Shown here: positions 1 through 7,052 of the stretch, in pieces | How positions within the stretch are numbered: the stretch's first letter is position 1 | Layout of the letters: the number at the start of each line of letters is the position of its first letter | DNA from: Alphaproteobacteria bacterium | Lineage (GTDB): Bacteria > Pseudomonadota > Alphaproteobacteria > Rhizobiales > BM303 | Assembly (NCBI GenBank): GCA_024275895.1 | Contig: JAJRYE010000039.1 | Location: forward strand, 1 to 42,430 | Direction: 5' to 3' | DNA length: 42,430 nt | Made by a program: the position numbers and the translations under genes | The notes under the pieces: generated by a model | What the model saw: only the letters and a program-made list of their open reading frames with translations | What the model was told of the DNA's origin: nothing | The model's database searches: none

Positions 1-225
1 GAAAAACTGGCTGACGACCACAACACCCCTTACTTGGGAACAATCCCCCTGGAATCCCAGATACGCATTGGCGGCGACGCCGGAAAACCCATCGTCGTCG
101 CCCATTCCCAGTCGGAAGCGGCGCAGGCTATCAAGACGATCGCCAAAAGCGTGGCCGCCCGCGTGAGCGTGCTGACTATTAACAACCAGGAAAGCGGTTT
201 TATTCCCATCCAAATGATTGGATAA
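1..225 (+). CDS. Mrp/ApbC-family P-loop ATPase, C-terminal fragment
   Basis: Only the last 74 codons are present; the 5' part lies outside the window. The visible protein has the Mrp/NBP35 signature of a 'LGTIPLE' turn followed by 'IRIGGDAGKPIV', which in this family lies past the nucleotide-binding core. Mrp/ApbC proteins are scaffold or carrier ATPases for Fe-S cluster delivery in the cytoplasm. The Walker A and the CxxC cluster site cannot be inspected here. A strong intrinsic terminator follows at 252-277. The gene belongs to the first 2.3 kb, whose base composition differs from the rest of the window. The family call is fairly secure; the exact target is unknown. Confidence 0.8.
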   Translation, partial: EKLADDHNTPYLGTIPLESQIRIGGDAGKPIVVAHSQSEAAQAIKTIAKSVAARVSVLTINNQESGFIPIQMIG

Positions 226-251
226 GCGATCCACATCTTACTATTTTTAAC

Positions 252-277
252 AAAAGCTGGCCCTGGGGCTGGCTTTT
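252..277 (+). terminator. Intrinsic terminator after the Mrp-like gene
   Basis: An 11-bp stem (AAAAGCTGGCC pairing with GGCTGGCTTTT, two G-U pairs) encloses a four-base CTGG loop. The stem ends in TTTT on the plus strand and AAAA on the other side. It sits 27 bases after the stop codon at 223-225 and 40 bases before the next start. Confidence 0.7.
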
Positions 278-317
278 GCGTTAATGAAGTTGATGAACCA
301 GCTAATGGAGTTCAAAC

Positions 318-1235
318 ATGGCAATGACAACAACCGAGAAATCATCCGTGGTGGGGGTGCGCTTTCAAAAGCTGGGTAAACTGTATCATTTTAAGTTAAA
401 AGACGGCCAAGGGATAAATCCGGGCGACCATGTTGTGGTCGAGACGAAGAGAGGGCAACAATTGGGCCAGGTCATGGCCTACATCGACCCAGCGCGAGTG
501 CATAACAAGAAAAATCTGCGGGCCATAAGGCGCAAAGCCACTCCCCGCGACCTGATCATGAAACAGGTTTGGGAGACAAAAGAGCTGGATGCGCTGATCA
601 GCTGCCGCGAACAAGCGCATAAGCTACGCATTAAAGACGCCCGGTTTATTAAAGCTGAGTATAGTTTCGACGGCAGTTGGTTGACGTTTCACTACGCCAC
701 AGAAAACAAAAAGCTCAATATCCGGTGGCTACAGAACGCCTTAAATCAAATTTTTCAGTCGCACATTGAGATGCGGATGATTGGCCCGCGCGATGTGGCT
801 AAATTTCTGGGCGGTTACGGCGCTTGCGGCACGCCCCGTTGCTGCTCCACGTTTTTGACTGAGTTCAGCCCGGTTTCTATCCGCATGGCTAAGGCGCAAG
901 GTGTTTCGCTAAGCCCGCAGGAGATTACGGGCATGTGCGGCCGTTTACGCTGTTGTCTGGTCTACGAGTATGAGCAATATGTTGCGGCCAAGAAGACGTT
1001 GCCGAGGGTCGGCAACCGAATCGGCACGCCGTATGGCAGAGGTACGGTTAAAGATGTGCGCGTGCTGCGCGAATCGGTTGTCGTTGATGTGGATGGGGAG
1101 CGGCACGAGGTGTTCCGGCATGAGTTTGAGCCGCTGGAAGAGTTGGAAGCGTTGCAAAAGAAGGCGGCGGCCGGCTGCTCCAAACACACCAACGGCGATT
1201 GTGACTGCGGCGCAAATGGTGAGAAGAGATCGTGA
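318..1235 (+). CDS. PSP1 domain protein, YaaT/RicT-like
   Basis: This 305-residue protein has the PSP1 C-terminal domain arrangement. Its hallmark paired cysteine motifs are at about residues 168-176 (GACGTPRCC: C170, C175, C176) and 205-213 (GMCGRLRCC: C207, C212, C213). In Bacillus the homologue YaaT/RicT, with RicA and RicF, forms a Fe-S-carrying complex that affects RNase Y and sporulation phosphorelay. The paired cysteines here are consistent with such a metal site, but partner genes are not visible. The C-terminal 25 residues hold four more cysteines (C-x7-C-x-C pattern and one before). A GGAG lies upstream of the ATG. The last four bases overlap the next start (GTGA), so the two genes are probably translationally coupled. 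PSP1 proteins are unusual in Alphaproteobacteria, which supports a different origin for this part of the window. Confidence 0.85.
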   Translation: MAMTTTEKSSVVGVRFQKLGKLYHFKLKDGQGINPGDHVVVETKRGQQLGQVMAYIDPARVHNKKNLRAIRRKATPRDLIMKQVWETKELDALISCREQAHKLRIKDARFIKAEYSFDGSWLTFHYATENKKLNIRWLQNALNQIFQSHIEMRMIGPRDVAKFLGGYGACGTPRCCSTFLTEFSPVSIRMAKAQGVSLSPQEITGMCGRLRCCLVYEYEQYVAAKKTLPRVGNRIGTPYGRGTVKDVRVLRESVVVDVDGERHEVFRHEFEPLEELEALQKKAAAGCSKHTNGDCDCGANGEKRS

Positions 1236-1837
1236 TCGTCAATCGAGATACGGCCTGGGGTTTGGTTTGTGAATTTGTGCAAGACGCCGGCCTGCGACGG
1301 CACATGCTGGCTGTAGCGGCGGCCATGCGCTGGTATGCGCAGGCGTTGAATGAAAACCCGGATTATTGGGAAGTGGTGGGGTTGATCCACGATTTTGATT
1401 GGGAAATTCACCCCGATCTGAATCGACATCCGATTAAGGGGGCTGATATTTTACGGAAGCGGGGCTGGGACGACGAAACTATCCGCGTGATTTTATCGCA
1501 TTACACGGAAGGAACGGGCGTGGAACGGGAGAAGGCGATTGATTTCGCTTTGTTGGCTTGTGACGAGATTACGGGTCTGGTTATTGCCACGGCTTTGGTA
1601 CGGCCGTCCCGCAATATCGCTGACGTGAGACTCAAATCCATCCGCAAAAAGTGGAAAAATCTCAAATTCGCCGCCGGGGTGGATCGGGAACATGTGACGA
1701 CGGTCACGGCCGATTTCAGCCGCGCCTGTTTTGACGGTCAACTCGATTTGTGGACGCACATTGGCAACATCCTGACGGCGATGCAGGCCAACCCGGCCCG
1801 TCTGGAACTGGACGGCCGTCTGGCGCACCCTGCTTAA
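1232..1837 (+). CDS. HD-domain putative hydrolase
   Basis: A 201-residue protein with a metal-binding HD pattern: H24, the H53-D54 doublet in 'GLIHDFDWE', H66 and H90 in 'ILSHY'. It resembles small HDIG-type hydrolases, which act as phosphatases or phosphodiesterases on nucleotides and related substrates. The substrate cannot be told from sequence. The start is GTG at 1232, overlapping the PSP1 stop by four bases, with GAGAAGAG just upstream as ribosome binding site. The gene is followed 16 bases later by moeA on the same strand, so PSP1, HD and moeA probably form one transcription unit. Confidence 0.8.
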   Translation: MIVNRDTAWGLVCEFVQDAGLRRHMLAVAAAMRWYAQALNENPDYWEVVGLIHDFDWEIHPDLNRHPIKGADILRKRGWDDETIRVILSHYTEGTGVEREKAIDFALLACDEITGLVIATALVRPSRNIADVRLKSIRKKWKNLKFAAGVDREHVTTVTADFSRACFDGQLDLWTHIGNILTAMQANPARLELDGRLAHPA

Positions 1838-1853
1838 AGCCGCTCCAAAACAG

Positions 1854-2320
1854 ATGGTCGATCAAGAGTATCTCACCGTAACAGAAGCGCTCACGGCCGT
1901 TCTGGACGGCGTCCCCGTTTTAGAAACCGAGCACGTCCCTCTGCTCAAAGCGCTGGGGCGGGTTCTAGCCGAGCCGGTCGCCGCCCACGACAGCCTGCCC
2001 CCCTTCGCCAACTCGGCCATGGATGGCTACGCCTTGCGGGCCGCCGACCTGATTGGGGTCACACCAGACCACCCGGCCACGCTGCGCGTTGTGGCCGACA
2101 TCGCCGCCGGCGCCATCCCCCAAACGTCAGTAACGGAAGGCACGGCCGCCAGCATCATGACCGGCGCGCCCCTGCCGCCTGGGGCGGATGCGGTCGTCCC
2201 GGTGGAAGATACGAATGAACCGTGGCGGGATGTGGAACGGCCGTTGCCCGCACACATCCAGGTTCGCCGCCAGGTACAACCCAACGATTACATCCGCCAC
2301 ATCGGCGAAGATATCAGCCA
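1854..2320 (+). CDS. moeA: Molybdopterin molybdenumtransferase MoeA, N-terminal third, truncated at a junction
   Basis: MoeA inserts molybdate into adenylated molybdopterin in the cytoplasm. The N-terminal part is clear: 'PPFANSAMDGYA' (about residues 49-60) is the family hallmark and 'TGAPLPPGADAVV' follows at about residue 103. Normal MoeA has about 400 residues; here it stops making sense after 'IRHIGEDI' (about residue 154). The frame then runs for a few unrelated codons to a stop at 2336. The next recognisable coding sequence is parE in another frame, so the gene is cut by a junction rather than decayed. It is preceded by the HD gene at 16 bases. The 3' boundary given is approximate (2,314-2,325). 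Confidence 0.85.
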
Positions 2321-2325
2321 ATCAG
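2314..2325. other. Chimeric junction between moeA and parE
   Basis: Left of this point the plus strand encodes MoeA in the frame of base 1854. Right of it the plus strand encodes ParE in a different frame, starting at about 'NQQINDL'. The bases at the joint contain a short repeated word (ATCAGCC then ATCAGCA), so a few bases of microhomology may hide the exact point. No inverted repeats, transposase or target duplication are seen. It is either an assembly join of two organisms or a true illegitimate recombination. Confidence 0.75.
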
Positions 2326-2844
2326 CAGATCAATGATCTGGTTCAGGCGTTGGGCTGCGGCACGGGCAACGCCTATAGCGAGGACGACCTGCGCTATGAG
2401 CGGGTAATCATCATGACGGACGCTGATGTTGACGGTGCGCATATAGCCTCGTTGCTGATTACGTTTTTCTACCGCCAAATGCCTGAGCTCATTACCGCCG
2501 GGCATCTTTTTCTCGCCGTTCCGCCGCTATACCGTATCGCGCAAGGCGGCAAGACGCTCTATGCCCGCGACGATGCGCACCGCGATGCGCTACTGAAAAC
2601 CGAGTTCAGCGGCCGTGGCAAAATCGATATCGGGCGTTTTAAGGGGCTGGGCGAAATGCTCCCGGCGCAGTTAAAGGAAACCACCATGGCGCCGGGCAAA
2701 CGCACCTTGCTGCGGGTCCAGATCGACGAGGCCGAGGCTGAGGCCACCGCCAGTTCGGTCTCAAGGCTGATGGGCTCCAAGCCCGAAGCGCGGTTTAAAT
2801 TCATTCAGGACAACGCCGAATTTGTCACCGATGTTGATATTTAA
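2317..2844 (+). CDS. parE: DNA topoisomerase IV subunit B (ParE), C-terminal fragment
   Basis: About 175 codons of the C-terminal part are present, in frame to the stop at 2842-2844. Visible hallmarks are the TOPRIM metal motif 'DADVDGAHI', 'LLITFFYRQMP' and the 'GRFKGLGEM' signature shared by GyrB and ParE. The lack of the long GyrB insert and the alphaproteobacterial-type tail ('LMGSKPEARFKFI') favour ParE over GyrB. Topoisomerase IV unlinks daughter chromosomes. The N-terminal ATPase and transducer domains (normally more than 450 residues) are missing because the sequence enters the gene at the junction near 2,320. This gene starts the alphaproteobacterial part of the window. Confidence 0.85.
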   Translation, partial: ANQQINDLVQALGCGTGNAYSEDDLRYERVIIMTDADVDGAHIASLLITFFYRQMPELITAGHLFLAVPPLYRIAQGGKTLYARDDAHRDALLKTEFSGRGKIDIGRFKGLGEMLPAQLKETTMAPGKRTLLRVQIDEAEAEATASSVSRLMGSKPEARFKFIQDNAEFVTDVDI

Positions 2845-2883
2845 AAGCTGCGCGGGATATGAAGACGGGTCATCACCGGATTG

Positions 2884-2936
2884 AGATCCCTTTTTGGATC
2901 CCTGCCTTCGCAGGGATGACGCGGGGAAACTTTGCA
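2884..2936. repeat. REP-like palindromic intergenic element
   Basis: A perfect 8-bp inverted repeat (ATCCCTGC - CTTC - GCAGGGAT, 2898-2917) follows an incomplete copy of the left arm (GAGATCCCTTTTT), and a second right-arm copy (TGCAGGGATGATG) lies just after. Elements of the form 'GGATCCCTGCC...GGCAGGGATGAC' are common dispersed intergenic repeats in proteobacterial genomes. Only one copy is seen in this window, so the repeat status is inferred from the form. Confidence 0.5.
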
Positions 2937-2976
2937 GGGATGATGTGTGGACGGGATGGAACACTTTGATTTTAGT

Positions 2977-3108
2977 ATGAAAAAGCAAATGCCAACAGAT
3001 GAGGCGAAGGCCGGTAAAAAGGCGATGTGGCGCTATATCGGCATTTTTGCCGCCTTCAAGGTGGCGCTGATTGTCGGCGTTCTCATTCTGGTATTGTCTT
3101 ATATTTAG
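2977..3108 (+). CDS. Small single-pass membrane protein, unknown function
   Basis: A 43-codon ORF encodes a basic, hydrophilic start (MKKQMPTDEAKAGKKAMW) followed by one long hydrophobic segment of about 22 residues ending at the C-terminus (IGIFAAFKVALIVGV and on). This is the layout of a small inner-membrane protein. An in-frame ATG at 2956 would add seven residues; neither start has a strong Shine-Dalgarno. I do not recognise a family. It lies between a REP-like element and a cluster of hairpins, on the same strand as parE. The membrane segment makes chance coding less likely but does not prove expression. Confidence 0.45.
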   Translation: MKKQMPTDEAKAGKKAMWRYIGIFAAFKVALIVGVLILVLSYI

Positions 3109-3123
3109 TCGCTCGCGGCTATT

Positions 3124-3288
3124 CGGGGCTGCGCCCCGGCCTCCGCGGGAGCGGCGCATAAGCGCCGGGCCGCCGTCGCGGCCGTGGGCGCGAAACTGCA
3201 GGCTTGGAGACCCGCTCCCCCCCTCCGTGGCAGGGCAAGCTGGCGAAAGCCAGCGCCAGCCCGTGAACGGACGCACGCCCGGAGGGCG
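3124..3288. repeat. Cluster of five GC-rich hairpins
   Basis: Five short perfect inverted repeats stand side by side: 3124-3138 (CGGGGC-TGC-GCCCCG), 3152-3167 (CGGCGC-ATAA-GCGCCG), 3168-3183 (GGCCGC-CGTC-GCGGCC), 3239-3254 (GCTGGC-GAAA-GCCAGC, a GNRA loop) and 3276-3288 (CGCCC-GGA-GGGCG). None is followed by a T-run. The stretch separates parE and the small ORF from the convergent desaturase gene. It may be an extended palindromic repeat element or a structured transcript end. Confidence 0.5.
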
Positions 3289-3320
3289 GGCGGAAAACAA
3301 AAACTACCGAGCAAAAATCA

Positions 3321-4343
3321 TCAGCCTGCCGGAAAGGGGACCAGTTTATGCTGATCTTCATCCCAGAGTCGCAGCTTGAGGCAGGCGAAGCTGTCCATCA
3401 GCGACAGACGCCTTACCGCTTTGAGTTCGGAGTGATCTTTCAGCACTTCGGGCAGGCGGTAATAGGGAATACGGCTGTTGAGGTGATGCACATGATGGAT
3501 GCCGATATAGCCGGTGAGCCAGGCGAGCGGACGCGGCAGATCGTAAAACGAGCTGCCAAACAGGGCGGCTTCGGGCAGTCGCCACTTCTCGTGGCCGGAC
3601 CAGTAGGTATCCTCAAACTGATGCTGGACATAAAACATCCAGACACCAATGGAAGCGGCGAAGATCGTAATCGGTAATTGCACCAGCAGGAACGGGATAA
3701 CGCCGAGCATATACATCATGATACCGATCACCACCGCGACCATGATATTTGTTCCCATGGCGCTGATCCAGTAGGACTTGCCGGCTTTCATCAGCCCTGT
3801 CGGAACGCGGTTGCGCAGCAGGAAGTTATAAGCGGGGCCTATTCCGAACATTACCAGCGGATGGCGGTAAAGCCGATAGGCCAGACGGCCTGCCGGTGAG
3901 CGCGCCTCATATTCACGGATGGTGAGGGTGTCGATATCGCCGGTGCCGCGTCTGGACAGATCGCCCGTGGTAGCGTGGTGGATGGCGTGATCGCCGCGCC
4001 AGACTTCATACGGCGTCATGGTGAAGACGCCGAGGATGCGCCCGACCCAGTCATTGATCGCCCTTGAGCGGAAAAAAGCGTAATGGCCGCAATCATGCTG
4101 AATAAGAAAAAAACGGACGAGGAAGGCCCCGGCCGGCAAGCTGATCAGCAAGGTCAGCCAGTAGCTGATGGAAAGCGCCGCCCAGGCGGCCACCCAGAGC
4201 GCAGCGAACACCACCACGGTCACGGCAAGCTCAATCACGGAGCGTTTGTGGTCGGGCTGGCGGTATCCGGCCATGATTTTCAGCCAGTCGCGAGCCGGTG
4301 TCGGTGCTGATTCAGTCTTCGTCCGTGTCATATATGCCCCCAT
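3321..4343 (-). CDS. Membrane fatty acid desaturase
   Basis: A 340-residue integral membrane di-iron desaturase. All three histidine boxes are present: HDCGH at 83-87, HAIHH at 119-123 and HHVHH at 283-287. Hydrophobic segments lie at about 38-60, 62-80, 193-215 and 218-238. Enzymes of this family introduce a cis double bond into lipid-linked acyl chains using O2 and reduced ferredoxin or a similar donor. The exact position of desaturation (delta-9, delta-12 or other) cannot be read from the sequence. Two ATG codons compete: 4343 (AGGAA upstream) and 4331 (GGGGG upstream); the longer is given. It lies downstream of the alpha/beta hydrolase gene on the same strand, 72 bases away, and may be co-transcribed with it. 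Confidence 0.85.
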   Translation of the reverse strand: MGAYMTRTKTESAPTPARDWLKIMAGYRQPDHKRSVIELAVTVVVFAALWVAAWAALSISYWLTLLISLPAGAFLVRFFLIQHDCGHYAFFRSRAINDWVGRILGVFTMTPYEVWRGDHAIHHATTGDLSRRGTGDIDTLTIREYEARSPAGRLAYRLYRHPLVMFGIGPAYNFLLRNRVPTGLMKAGKSYWISAMGTNIMVAVVIGIMMYMLGVIPFLLVQLPITIFAASIGVWMFYVQHQFEDTYWSGHEKWRLPEAALFGSSFYDLPRPLAWLTGYIGIHHVHHLNSRIPYYRLPEVLKDHSELKAVRRLSLMDSFACLKLRLWDEDQHKLVPFPAG

Positions 4344-4415
4344 CAGAAAATTCCTGATGCGTTCAATAAACGAACGGCGGAAATAAGCAAGGCCGGGGGT
4401 GAATATATCACCCGT

Positions 4416-5075
4416 TCAGGCCGCTTCCTCATTGCTTTCTTCAAGGCGGCGATCAAGATAGGCGTCGATATTGCTCATCAGCGCCTCTTGCTGATCGGCA
4501 AAGAAATGATTGGCGCCGGGAACAACTTCATGATCAATCACAATGCCTTTTTGAATTTTGAGGCGTTCCACCAGCTTGACGACGGAATCAGGCGGCACGA
4601 CGGCGTCATCATCGCCGTTGATCATCAGCCCCGATGAAGGGCAAGGGGCAAGAAAGCTGAAATCGTAAAGATTGGCCGGCGGGGCAACGGAAATAAAACC
4701 GGCGACCTCGGGACGGCGCATCAGCAACTGCATGGAAATCCAGGCGCCAAAGGAGAACCCGGCCAGCCAGCAGCCACGCGATTCGACATTGAACCCCTGC
4801 ATCCAGTCGAGCGCCGCGGCGGCATCGGAAAGCTCGCCGATACCATTGTCATATTCGCCCTGGGAGCGGCCGACACCGCGGAAATTAAACCGCAAGACCG
4901 AAAACCCGCGCTTCACAAAGGTGTAATACAGGTCATAAACGATCTGGTTATTCATCGTGCCGCCAAATTGCGGATGCGGGTGCATGATCATCGCCACCGG
5001 CGCGGTGGGATCCTTGACATGGTGGTAACGACCCTCGATACGGCCCGCCGGACCGTTAAAAATGACTTCAGGCAT
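4416..5075 (-). CDS. Alpha/beta hydrolase, COG2945-like
   Basis: A compact 219-residue alpha/beta hydrolase without a cap domain or signal peptide, so cytoplasmic. The nucleophile elbow is GFSFG with S108, an acidic cluster at D155-D157 ('NGDDDAVV') supplies the likely acid, and H190 in 'GANHFF' the base. 'HPHPQFGGTMNN' near residues 32-43 forms the usual oxyanion region of this group. Members are often annotated as dienelactone hydrolase-like or serine aminopeptidase-like; no substrate is established here. The start at 5075 is an ATG with AGG upstream. The gene is divergent from iscR, with the IscR-type palindrome between them. Confidence 0.8.
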   Translation of the reverse strand: MPEVIFNGPAGRIEGRYHHVKDPTAPVAMIMHPHPQFGGTMNNQIVYDLYYTFVKRGFSVLRFNFRGVGRSQGEYDNGIGELSDAAAALDWMQGFNVESRGCWLAGFSFGAWISMQLLMRRPEVAGFISVAPPANLYDFSFLAPCPSSGLMINGDDDAVVPPDSVVKLVERLKIQKGIVIDHEVVPGANHFFADQQEALMSNIDAYLDRRLEESNEEAA

Positions 5076-5171
5076 GTATGTGACCTACTCTGATTGACTC
5101 TGCTCACCCGTTTGGCCGGTTTTTTTGAACCCCGCCGAAAATTCTTTTCAAACGCTTTGCGCTTTTGATAC

Positions 5172-5200
5172 TTGACTAAATTAGTCAAGATTAATATATC
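5172..5200 (+). promoter_or_regulatory. Predicted iscR-suf promoter with embedded IscR type-1-like operator
   Basis: The 19-base sequence at 5171-5189 is an inverted repeat (CTTGACTA-AAT-TAGTCAAG) with the GACTA...TAGTC core of the type-1 IscR operator known from Escherichia coli. A -35 TTGACT (5172-5177) and a -10 TATATC (5195-5200) are separated by 17 bases, and the palindrome covers the -35 and most of the spacer. This is the geometry expected for repression by [2Fe-2S]-IscR. It lies 175 bases upstream of iscR, implying a leader of about 170 bases. Confidence 0.65.
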
Positions 5201-5339
5201 CCACACAAACAGCGCCACTTTGGTGGAAATGGCGCCGGGATACGAAAACACAGGTTGGCGAATTTGAAAATAGCGCGAACCTGCGGGAACGACACTAACA
5301 TAAATATTGGTTAATAATCCAGCATTTCAAACCCAAACC

Positions 5340-5355
5340 TTAAGATATGGTTAAC
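5340..5355 (+). promoter_or_regulatory. CtrA-type box upstream of iscR
   Basis: The sequence TTAA-GATATGG-TTAAC matches the full CtrA consensus TTAA-N7-TTAAC of alphaproteobacterial cell-cycle control. It ends 19 bases before the iscR start codon, downstream of the predicted promoter. At this base composition such a match would occur by chance in well under one window in two, so it is suggestive only. Confidence 0.35.
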
Positions 5356-5374
5356 AGACCGGGCGAGCGGCGAC

Positions 5375-5866
5375 ATGAAACTGAGCACAAAGGGAAGATA
5401 TGCCGTGATGGCGATGGCCGATATCGCGGCGCAAAAGGAGGATTCTCTTGTGCCGCTTCTTGCCATTTCCGAGCGCCAGGATATCTCGCTTTCCTATCTG
5501 GAACAGCTCTTTAACCGGCTGCGCAAGGCGGGGCTGGTCACATCGGTGCGCGGGGCAAGGGGCGGCTACAAGCTGGCGCGGGCGGCAAAGAATATTTTGA
5601 TCTCGCAGATTATGGACGCGGTCGCCGAGCCGGTTTCGGCAACACGGTGCGATACCGGGGCCGATCAGGGCTGCCGCGGCAACGAGCGCTGCATCACCCA
5701 TGATTTGTGGAGCGAGCTCGACCAGCATATCACCGGTTTTTTGTCTTCGGTCTCATTGGCCGATGTTATCGCCAGTGCGCCTTGCGGTTCAAATTCCCCC
5801 CTCACCCGGCTCGCCTCCAAGGCGCAGCGGGCGGCGCAAACCGCCGCTATCCGGGCAAAGGCGTAA
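5375..5866 (+). CDS. iscR: IscR-type Rrf2 family Fe-S regulator
   Basis: The protein (163 residues) has the Rrf2 winged helix at the N-terminus ('MKLSTKGRYAVMAM', 'GLVTSVRGARGGYKLAR'). Three cysteines at C90, C98 and C104 precede the H in 'CITHDLW', matching the cluster ligands of IscR. In Escherichia coli the spacing is C-x5-C-x5-C; here it is C-x7-C-x5-C. The retained C/C/C/H set argues for a [2Fe-2S] sensor that represses the suf genes when clusters are plentiful. It is the first gene of the operon and lies seven bases before the cysteine desulfurase gene, downstream of the matching palindrome at 5171-5189. The C-terminal 25 residues are alanine-rich and probably disordered. RirA is an alternative family member, but RirA normally has a different cysteine spacing. 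Confidence 0.88.
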   Translation: MKLSTKGRYAVMAMADIAAQKEDSLVPLLAISERQDISLSYLEQLFNRLRKAGLVTSVRGARGGYKLARAAKNILISQIMDAVAEPVSATRCDTGADQGCRGNERCITHDLWSELDQHITGFLSSVSLADVIASAPCGSNSPLTRLASKAQRAAQTAAIRAKA

Positions 5867-5872
5867 GCGAAA

Positions 5873-7048
5873 ATGGCCTCTGCACGCATATATCTCGATA
5901 ACAACGCCACCATGCCCCTGCGCCCGCAAGCGCGCCGCGCCATGATAGATGCGCTTGATACGGGCGGCAACGCCTCTTCGGTCTGTGAGGAAGGGCGTCT
6001 GGCGCGGCAGATGATTGAAAAGGCGCGGCGGCAGGTGGCAAGGCTGGTCAATGCCGCCCCGGCGGAGGTTATTTTCTCCTCTTGCGGCACGGAGGCCAAT
6101 AACCAGGTTATCTTTTCCGCTGTCACAAACGGCACAAAGCATATTCTGGTCTCGGCCGTTGAGCACCCGGCGGTGCTCAACGTGGCAAGGGCCAGCGGCG
6201 CTGAAGTTCATGTTCTTGCGGTTGACGGCGACGGGCGGGTGCAGCCTGCCACATTATCCACGGCCCTTGAGGAGCTTGATGCCGCCAAGGCCCCCTCCCC
6301 GGTTCTGGTTTCCATCATGCTGGCCAATAACGAGACCGGCATTCTCCAGCCCGTGGCCGAGTTGGCGCGGATTACCCATGCGCATGGAGGCCTGTTTCAT
6401 ACCGATGCGGTGCAAGGAGCAGGGAAACTTGCCCTTGACATGCCGGCTCTGGGAGTGGATTTTCTCTCGCTTTCGGCCCACAAGATCGGCGGGCCGCAGG
6501 GCTCTGGCGCGCTAATTACGGCTCCCCTGGCCAAAATTGAGCCTCTGATCCTCGGCGGCGGGCAGGAGCGCTCAAGGCGGGCGGGCACGGAAAACCTCTC
6601 CGGCATCGTCGGTTTTGGCGCGGCGGCGCAGGTCGCGCATGAAGAACTTCAAGATATGAGTCGCATCAAGGGCTTGCGTGATTTGCTTGAGGATAAGATT
6701 CAGGCGCTGGACAGCTCGATCACAATTCGTGGTAAAAATGTCGAACGCCTTGACAATACAAGCTTTTTCGCCACACCAGGCATCAGGGCCGAAACCCTGG
6801 TGATCGCGCTTGATCTTGACGGCATTGCGATCAGCGCCGGTTCGGCCTGCTCGTCGGGCAAGGCGGGCACAAGTTATGTGCCGGTGGCCATGGGTTATGA
6901 CGAAACTGCGGCGGCAAGCATGATCCGGGTCAGTTTTGGCTGGCAAAACAGCCACGATGATGTTGAGAGATTTATCGAAGGTTATGGCGCAGCGGTCAAA
7001 CGCATGCGCGGGCAAAACAGCGCCGGGAGCGCCGCACAGGAAGATTGA
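5873..7048 (+). CDS. Cysteine desulfurase, class V aminotransferase fold (IscS/NifS-like)
   Basis: A 391-residue PLP enzyme that removes sulfur from cysteine as an enzyme persulfide. 'YLDNNATMP' opens the fold, the PLP lysine is K204 in '[10 protein letters not shown]' and the catalytic cysteine is C326 in 'GSACSSGK'. The loop around the cysteine is shorter than in housekeeping IscS proteins. This gene is the first enzyme gene of the SUF operon, while a second desulfurase (SufS) is encoded at its other end. Two desulfurases in one suf operon is a known alphaproteobacterial layout. It starts six bases after the iscR stop, with AAGCGAAA before the ATG. Confidence 0.9.
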   Translation: MASARIYLDNNATMPLRPQARRAMIDALDTGGNASSVCEEGRLARQMIEKARRQVARLVNAAPAEVIFSSCGTEANNQVIFSAVTNGTKHILVSAVEHPAVLNVARASGAEVHVLAVDGDGRVQPATLSTALEELDAAKAPSPVLVSIMLANNETGILQPVAELARITHAHGGLFHTDAVQGAGKLALDMPALGVDFLSLSAHKIGGPQGSGALITAPLAKIEPLILGGGQERSRRAGTENLSGIVGFGAAAQVAHEELQDMSRIKGLRDLLEDKIQALDSSITIRGKNVERLDNTSFFATPGIRAETLVIALDLDGIAISAGSACSSGKAGTSYVPVAMGYDETAAASMIRVSFGWQNSHDDVERFIEGYGAAVKRMRGQNSAGSAAQED

Positions 7049-7052
7049 ACAC

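Noticed and set aside
2200-2450. Insertion sequence or prophage end at the moeA/parE joint
   Set aside because: No inverted ends, integrase, transposase or direct duplication is present; a simple chimera fits better.
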